A stretch of 18,012 nt of DNA from Eubacteriales bacterium. GTDB lineage: Bacteria > Bacillota > Clostridia > Christensenellales > SZUA-584. The notes beneath the pieces are model-generated. The model made no database searches. It was not told the DNA's origin and saw only the letters and a program-made list of their open reading frames with translations. The position numbers and the translations under genes were made by a program. Below, one piece after another: positions 14,537 through 18,012 of this stretch; position 1 is the first letter of the stretch; each line of letters begins with the position of its first letter. The stretch spans positions 1 through 18,012 of the forward strand of contig JAQTSP010000019.1 in the NCBI GenBank assembly GCA_028711205.1, read 5' to 3'.

Positions 14537-14584
14537 ATAACAACACAGAGGATACCTGTTTGCCGATATCCTCTGTGTTGTTAT
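14537..14584. terminator. Perfect 18-bp stem between convergent vanZ-family and serpin genes
   Basis: ATAACAACACAGAGGATA (14537-14554) is exactly complementary to TATCCTCTGTGTTGTTAT (14567-14584), with a 12-base loop. It begins 3 bases after the vanZ-family stop. Long T-runs are lacking on either side, but the long AT-ended stem between convergent genes fits a bidirectional terminator. Confidence 0.75.
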
Positions 14585-14586
14585 TT

Positions 14587-14622
14587 CCGGGGTCCCCGAC
14601 GACGCGCCGCGTCTCAGGGTGG
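14587..14622 (+). repeat. CCGGGG-headed hairpin element, copy 2
   Basis: CCGGGGTCCCCG (14587-14598, containing CGGGG-T-CCCCG) followed by GACGCG-C-CGCGTC (14601-14613) and AGGGTGG. It aligns with 6600-6636 in the same orientation with about 70% identity and one gap. It sits downstream of the serpin gene next to the bidirectional hairpin. Confidence 0.4.
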
Positions 14623-14642
14623 ATTTTGTTCCTGCTGTTCGT

Positions 14643-15875
14643 TTATTCCTGCGTCGGGTCGTTCACGGCTCCCATAAACGCGATCGTGCCGTCCTCTTTT
14701 GAATAGATCGCGAACAAAAACGGCCGGTCGGCATAAAACGTGGCAGGGTCCGGTTCTGGTGCAATTGCGGTATCCAACGCGATGACCTCTGTTGCAGCCG
14801 CGGCTTCGGCACCAAGCTCGTCGACGCGTATATAGCATTTGTGCAGAACTTCTTCAATATAAATTTCATTCGGCGTATCCGTCATCGCCGAGAAATCCGC
14901 ATCGAAGCTGAACGCAAGCCGCATGCCAAGGGCGTCAAGCGTGTCTTTGAGCGGTGTAAAGAATGAATATTCAAACTTAGGTATCTTGATCGATACCTGC
15001 TGTGTTTCCAGCGCGTCAAGCGCGGCAGAAAACGTATCGCTGTTCATACAAGTGAGCATATCGCTTAAATCCGAACCCTCTTTCGGCAGCAGCAGCGCCA
15101 TCGCGTATTCGCCTTCATCTTCTTCGCTTTTGAAATCCAGCGATATCATCGAAAAGTCGCCGTTCTCATAGTAGGGCACGCTCCAGGCGCTGTGCATGAA
15201 CGGCGCGGTGACCGTGCTGCCGGGTGTCGTGAATTCTTCGTCGAATGTATCGTTTGCCTCGAACGGCTGCACCCATTCGCCAAGGTAGTAGAGTGCGTTG
15301 CAGAGCACGATACGCGTTTCCTCGGGCAGCTCCTCATCAAGCAGCTTGTCGATCTTGCCGTGTGTGTTTTCGCTGATCCACGCGTTGATCTCGTCCGTCG
15401 CGCCGGGGATTTCAAGCGGCATCGCGTCCGCCATGAAGTCATTTAGGCAGGTGTCGATAAAGCCGTCGCGAAAAGTATACGTATCGCTCAGCCATATCGA
15501 ATTGGCCGTTTCCATGCCGCCGGTGTTGGCGCGCCACATCAGCGATCTGCATGCGCTGGTGATATCGTCGTCGCTCTGTCCGCTCTGGCTAAGCGCCGCG
15601 GATATCTCGCCCGCGGTATCGCCCGACGCGCCCGTGCGCGTCATCAGCAGCGCAAGCTCTATGCTGACGGGAGACAGTGCAAGGTTGGATCCGGTATCAT
15701 ACAGCAAATTTGCCGCATCAAAACCAAATGCGTTGACGCCCTTAGCAAAATCTTCATCCAAGGCCTGAATGCTTTGCTCTGAAAGTGTGGCTTCGTAACC
15801 GATGGCGCTGGCGGATACGCATCCGGCCAGTAGAAAAATAAGCGCAATTACGCAAAAAACTATCTTTTTCATCAT
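14643..15875 (-). CDS. Serpin, lipoprotein-anchored protease inhibitor
   Basis: A 410-residue serpin with a lipoprotein signal: MMKKIVFCVIALIFLLAGC, lipobox LAGC with C19 as the lipidated residue, so it is probably exposed on the outer face of the membrane. The serpin signature FYADRPFLFAI (380-390) matches the family pattern exactly. The reactive-loop hinge ELGAEAAAAT (353-362) has the small residues needed for loop insertion, so it should be inhibitory. Aligned to alpha-1-antitrypsin from the hinge, P1 falls near T369 (LD-T-AIAP), but the loop is about five residues longer after P1, so this is approximate. AAGGAG is 3 bases before the first ATG and 6 before the second (15872), which may be the true start. 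Divergent from the patatin gene. Confidence 0.95.
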   Translation of the reverse strand: MMKKIVFCVIALIFLLAGCVSASAIGYEATLSEQSIQALDEDFAKGVNAFGFDAANLLYDTGSNLALSPVSIELALLMTRTGASGDTAGEISAALSQSGQSDDDITSACRSLMWRANTGGMETANSIWLSDTYTFRDGFIDTCLNDFMADAMPLEIPGATDEINAWISENTHGKIDKLLDEELPEETRIVLCNALYYLGEWVQPFEANDTFDEEFTTPGSTVTAPFMHSAWSVPYYENGDFSMISLDFKSEEDEGEYAMALLLPKEGSDLSDMLTCMNSDTFSAALDALETQQVSIKIPKFEYSFFTPLKDTLDALGMRLAFSFDADFSAMTDTPNEIYIEEVLHKCYIRVDELGAEAAAATEVIALDTAIAPEPDPATFYADRPFLFAIYSKEDGTIAFMGAVNDPTQE

Positions 15876-15935
15876 CGTCTCCTTATGGTTTTTCTACAAA
15901 TTAGACGTATTATTTGATCTGAATGTTCCAAAAAA

Positions 15936-15964
15936 TAGGCAAAAACAGATTTTTTCTGTATAAT
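15936..15964 (+). promoter_or_regulatory. Promoter of the patatin-like gene
   Basis: TAGGCA (15936-15941), 17-base spacer, TATAAT (15959-15964): 4/6 and 6/6. A small dyad ACAGA-N5-TCTGT (15945-15959) fills the spacer and touches the -10. The leader would be about 75 bases and includes a small TCACT/AGTGA dyad near 15988-15999. Confidence 0.5.
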
Positions 15965-16046
15965 GATGCTGTGAAGAATTGCATAGATCACTAAAGTGAC
16001 AACGGGGTCTTTATAAAAAACATTTCAAAACGATGAGGTGGGTGTG

Positions 16047-16823
16047 ATGAAAAACAGCAAAAAGAAAAAACCTGGTATTGCATTTGGCGGCGGCGGTACA
16101 AGAGGTATCGCGCACATCGGCGCCATACGCATCTTTCAGGAAAACCATATCGAATTTGATTATGTGAGCGGCAACTCTGCGGGAGCGATTGCCGGCGCGT
16201 TGTATGCTGCGGACATTCCCTGGCAGGAGATGTATGATTATGCGCTTAACATCAAAGACAAGCATATATTTTTGAATCAGCGCTGGTTTTCTTATATGAG
16301 CCCGGAGATTGTCGAGCGCCTGGCGAACCGTTTTTTGGAAGGCAAGTCCTTCGGCGATCTTAAGAAACCGTTTTGCGCCGTCGCGGTGGATCTGGAGAAA
16401 GGCCGGCTTGATACGCTAAACAGGGGAAACCTGACAAAGGCGCTCTCCGCAAGCTGTGCGATACCGGGTATTTTTCAGCCGGTGAAGATTGGAAGCAAAA
16501 CATATATCGACGGCGGTACGCTGTGCAACATCCCGACGCAGACAGTGAGGGAAATGGGCGCGGATTATGTCGTCGGTATCAACCTCAACGCGGAAAGAAG
16601 CAGGGGAACAAAGAGTACGCGTCGGCTGGATGTGCTGGTGACGGCCTACCGGCTCAGTATCAACGCAAACAGCCAGATCTTTGAAAAATTTGCGGACCTT
16701 ATGCTAGAGCCCCGGCTCGAGAGCTATTCGATGTTTAGCTTTAAAAGCATTGCCGAGATGATCCGCATCGGCGAAAAAACGGCCGAAGACAATCTCGAGC
16801 AAATCAAGGGACTGATGCAGTGA
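16047..16823 (+). CDS. Patatin-like phospholipase (RssA-like serine hydrolase)
   Basis: 258 residues, a bacterial patatin-like acyl hydrolase. The oxyanion loop GGGGTRG (14-20), nucleophile elbow GNSAG with S44, and the dyad aspartate D155 in DGGTLCNIP are all present, so the Ser-Asp dyad is complete. It probably hydrolyses membrane lipids or acyl esters; the natural substrate is unknown. There is no signal peptide, so it is cytoplasmic or peripheral on the membrane. GAGGTG lies 6 bases before the ATG at 16047, which I prefer to the GTG at 16038. Own promoter at 15936; the two-component genes follow after 80 bases. Confidence 0.93.
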   Translation: MKNSKKKKPGIAFGGGGTRGIAHIGAIRIFQENHIEFDYVSGNSAGAIAGALYAADIPWQEMYDYALNIKDKHIFLNQRWFSYMSPEIVERLANRFLEGKSFGDLKKPFCAVAVDLEKGRLDTLNRGNLTKALSASCAIPGIFQPVKIGSKTYIDGGTLCNIPTQTVREMGADYVVGINLNAERSRGTKSTRRLDVLVTAYRLSINANSQIFEKFADLMLEPRLESYSMFSFKSIAEMIRIGEKTAEDNLEQIKGLMQ

Positions 16824-16903
16824 GCTTTCAGGAAGATTTTTGCCATGGCGGGTCAAATAATAAGTATGGTAAAATAGTATGACTGATGAAGCGAAGGCGG
16901 TGA

Positions 16904-17578
16904 ATGACCGTGAATAGAATACTGATTATCGATGACGATAAAAATATCTGCGAGCTCTTAGAACTCTATCTGCAGAACGCAGGATTTGGGGCCGAGTCGT
17001 GCAATGACGGGCGTTCTGCGATGGACTGCCTTATAAAACAGCCGTTTGACCTGGTGCTGCTCGACGTGATGCTGCCGGATATGACGGGATATGCACTTTG
17101 CCGCGCGATCAAAGAAAAAAAAGACCTGCCCGTGATCATGATCACCGCGCGGGACATGTTAAAAGACAAGATACAGGGGTTTAATGTGGGCGCGGACGAT
17201 TATATTATCAAGCCGTTTGAACCGGCTGAGGTGATCGCACGCATCAACGCCCGCCTGAGAGGGCAAAGCGGCGATAAGAGCGGTACACTCGCCATCGGAG
17301 ACTTAACTGTGAACATTGACGCATACGAAGTGAGAAAGAATGGTGTGCGCGTTGATCTGAAGCCCAAGGAAGTACAGCTTCTATATTTTCTGCTGCGCAA
17401 CAGGAACATCGTTTTTTCAAGGGATACGCTGCTGCAAAAGGTATGGGACTATGAGTTTGCGGGAGACACGCGGACGGTGGATGTGCATATCAAGACACTG
17501 CGGCAAAAACTGATCGACGACGGCGCCGGCTGGGATATCAAAACGGTATGGGGCGTCGGCTATAAACTTGAGGGTTGA
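16904..17578 (+). CDS. OmpR/PhoB-family response regulator
   Basis: 224 residues. The receiver domain has acidic D10-D12, phosphoacceptor D54 in LVLLDVMLPD, T81 and K103 (IIKPFEP). The winged-helix DNA-binding domain (about 127-223) has LKPKEVQLLYFLLRN, the recognition region DTRTVDVHIKTLRQKL and the final WGVGYKLEG. The upstream AAGGCGG (16894-16900) is 3 bases from ATG 16904 and 9 from GTG 16910; the GTG would give MNRILIIDDD, a very typical start, so either is possible. The sensor kinase gene starts 4 bases after its stop, so the two are co-transcribed. A weak TTGCCA-N19-TATGGT at 16840-16870 is the best promoter seen. The target genes cannot be told. Confidence 0.95.
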   Translation: MTVNRILIIDDDKNICELLELYLQNAGFGAESCNDGRSAMDCLIKQPFDLVLLDVMLPDMTGYALCRAIKEKKDLPVIMITARDMLKDKIQGFNVGADDYIIKPFEPAEVIARINARLRGQSGDKSGTLAIGDLTVNIDAYEVRKNGVRVDLKPKEVQLLYFLLRNRNIVFSRDTLLQKVWDYEFAGDTRTVDVHIKTLRQKLIDDGAGWDIKTVWGVGYKLEG

Positions 17579-17582
17579 GTCC

Positions 17583-18012
17583 ATGTTCAAAAGTGTGTTT
17601 TTTAAGATATTCGTGACCTATCTTTCCATACTGATACTTATCATGTTCGTGCTGTCGATGATTGTCTCCTCTCTGGCCGAGAATTATGTATACAGCGAAA
17701 AGGAAAAGACGCTTCAAAACGTCGCGAACAGAACGAACAGTGCGGCCAACGCTTACGCGTCCGGCGAGATCAGCCAATCGGAGCTGGGCGACGTCATCGA
17801 CGCGATGGCCTACATCACGGATACAAAGATCTATATCGTCAGGGCGGACGCGTCTTCACTTGAACATGTTGATCTTGGCGATCAACTTTCCGACCAATAT
17901 CTCAAAGACGCGCTTCACAAGGTATTAAACGGAGAGAGCGTTGTTTCGCGAAACCAATACTCCAAAGGGTTCGAGGCGCCGATGCTGTTTGCGGCTTACC
18001 CATGGGAAGACG
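17583..18012 (+). CDS. Sensor histidine kinase, N-terminal part only
   Basis: The frame is open to the window end (143 codons). MFKSVFFKIFVTYLSILILI starts a first transmembrane helix (about 5-32), followed by an extracytoplasmic sensor region (NYVYSEKEKTLQNVANRTNS onward, then ITDTKIYIVRADAS near residue 78-91, a PAS/CACHE-like strand pattern). HAMP, the phosphorylated-histidine domain and the ATPase domain should lie beyond base 18012. GAGGG is 8 bases before the ATG. Kinase identity rests on this topology and on its position 4 bases after an OmpR-family regulator, since no catalytic motif is in view. Confidence 0.85.
   Translation, partial: MFKSVFFKIFVTYLSILILIMFVLSMIVSSLAENYVYSEKEKTLQNVANRTNSAANAYASGEISQSELGDVIDAMAYITDTKIYIVRADASSLEHVDLGDQLSDQYLKDALHKVLNGESVVSRNQYSKGFEAPMLFAAYPWED

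Overview
The window looks like chromosomal DNA from a spore-forming member of Clostridia (Bacillota). The reasons are a full-length Spo0A, an RsfA-like forespore-type regulator beside it, a clostridial MazG-like protein, the Firmicutes order DUF2232/yybS - gdpP - rplI - dnaB, strong AGGAGG-type ribosome binding sites, and frequent TTG starts (at least four genes). A Christensenellaceae-like gut bacterium would fit, but I cannot test that from sequence alone. I see no phage, transposon, CRISPR array, tRNA or rRNA.

Layout. 1-941 (-) is the 5' part of a PFL/DUF711 (UPF0210) gene with its own sigma-A promoter. 1188-1265 (+) is a 25-codon single-helix membrane peptide with its own ribosome binding site and terminator. 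On the minus strand, uppP (4099-3314), a PepV-type M20 dipeptidase (3257-1875) and an 83-residue unknown protein (1870-1619) form an operon. It ends in a terminator-like hairpin that also buries the ribosome binding site of a DUF378 membrane protein (1568-1371). A branched-chain aminotransferase (4298-5362, +) converges on an unrecognised 350-residue protein (6490-5438, -). Divergent from that protein lies an RsfA-like Myb/SANT regulator (6762-7631), followed by spo0A (7937-8707) with a 0A box at its promoter.

8891-13972 (+) is a housekeeping operon: MazG-like protein, DUF2232 membrane protein, c-di-AMP phosphodiesterase GdpP, ribosomal protein L9 and replicative helicase DnaB. A VanZ-family protein follows (14045-14533). 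It converges, across a perfect 18-bp stem terminator, on a lipoprotein-anchored serpin (15875-14643, -). Divergent from the serpin is a patatin-like phospholipase (16047-16823). An OmpR-type response regulator and a truncated sensor kinase (17583 to the end) close the window.

Together the genes cover wall lipid-carrier recycling (UppP), c-di-AMP turnover, replication and translation (GdpP, DnaB, L9), sporulation control (Spo0A, RsfA-like) and environmental interaction (serpin, two-component system). No single new multi-gene system stands out. The best unexplained items are the hairpin over the DUF378 start, the 25-residue membrane peptide, the spo0A promoter architecture, a degenerate CCGGGG-headed intergenic element, and three unrecognised or loosely recognised proteins.
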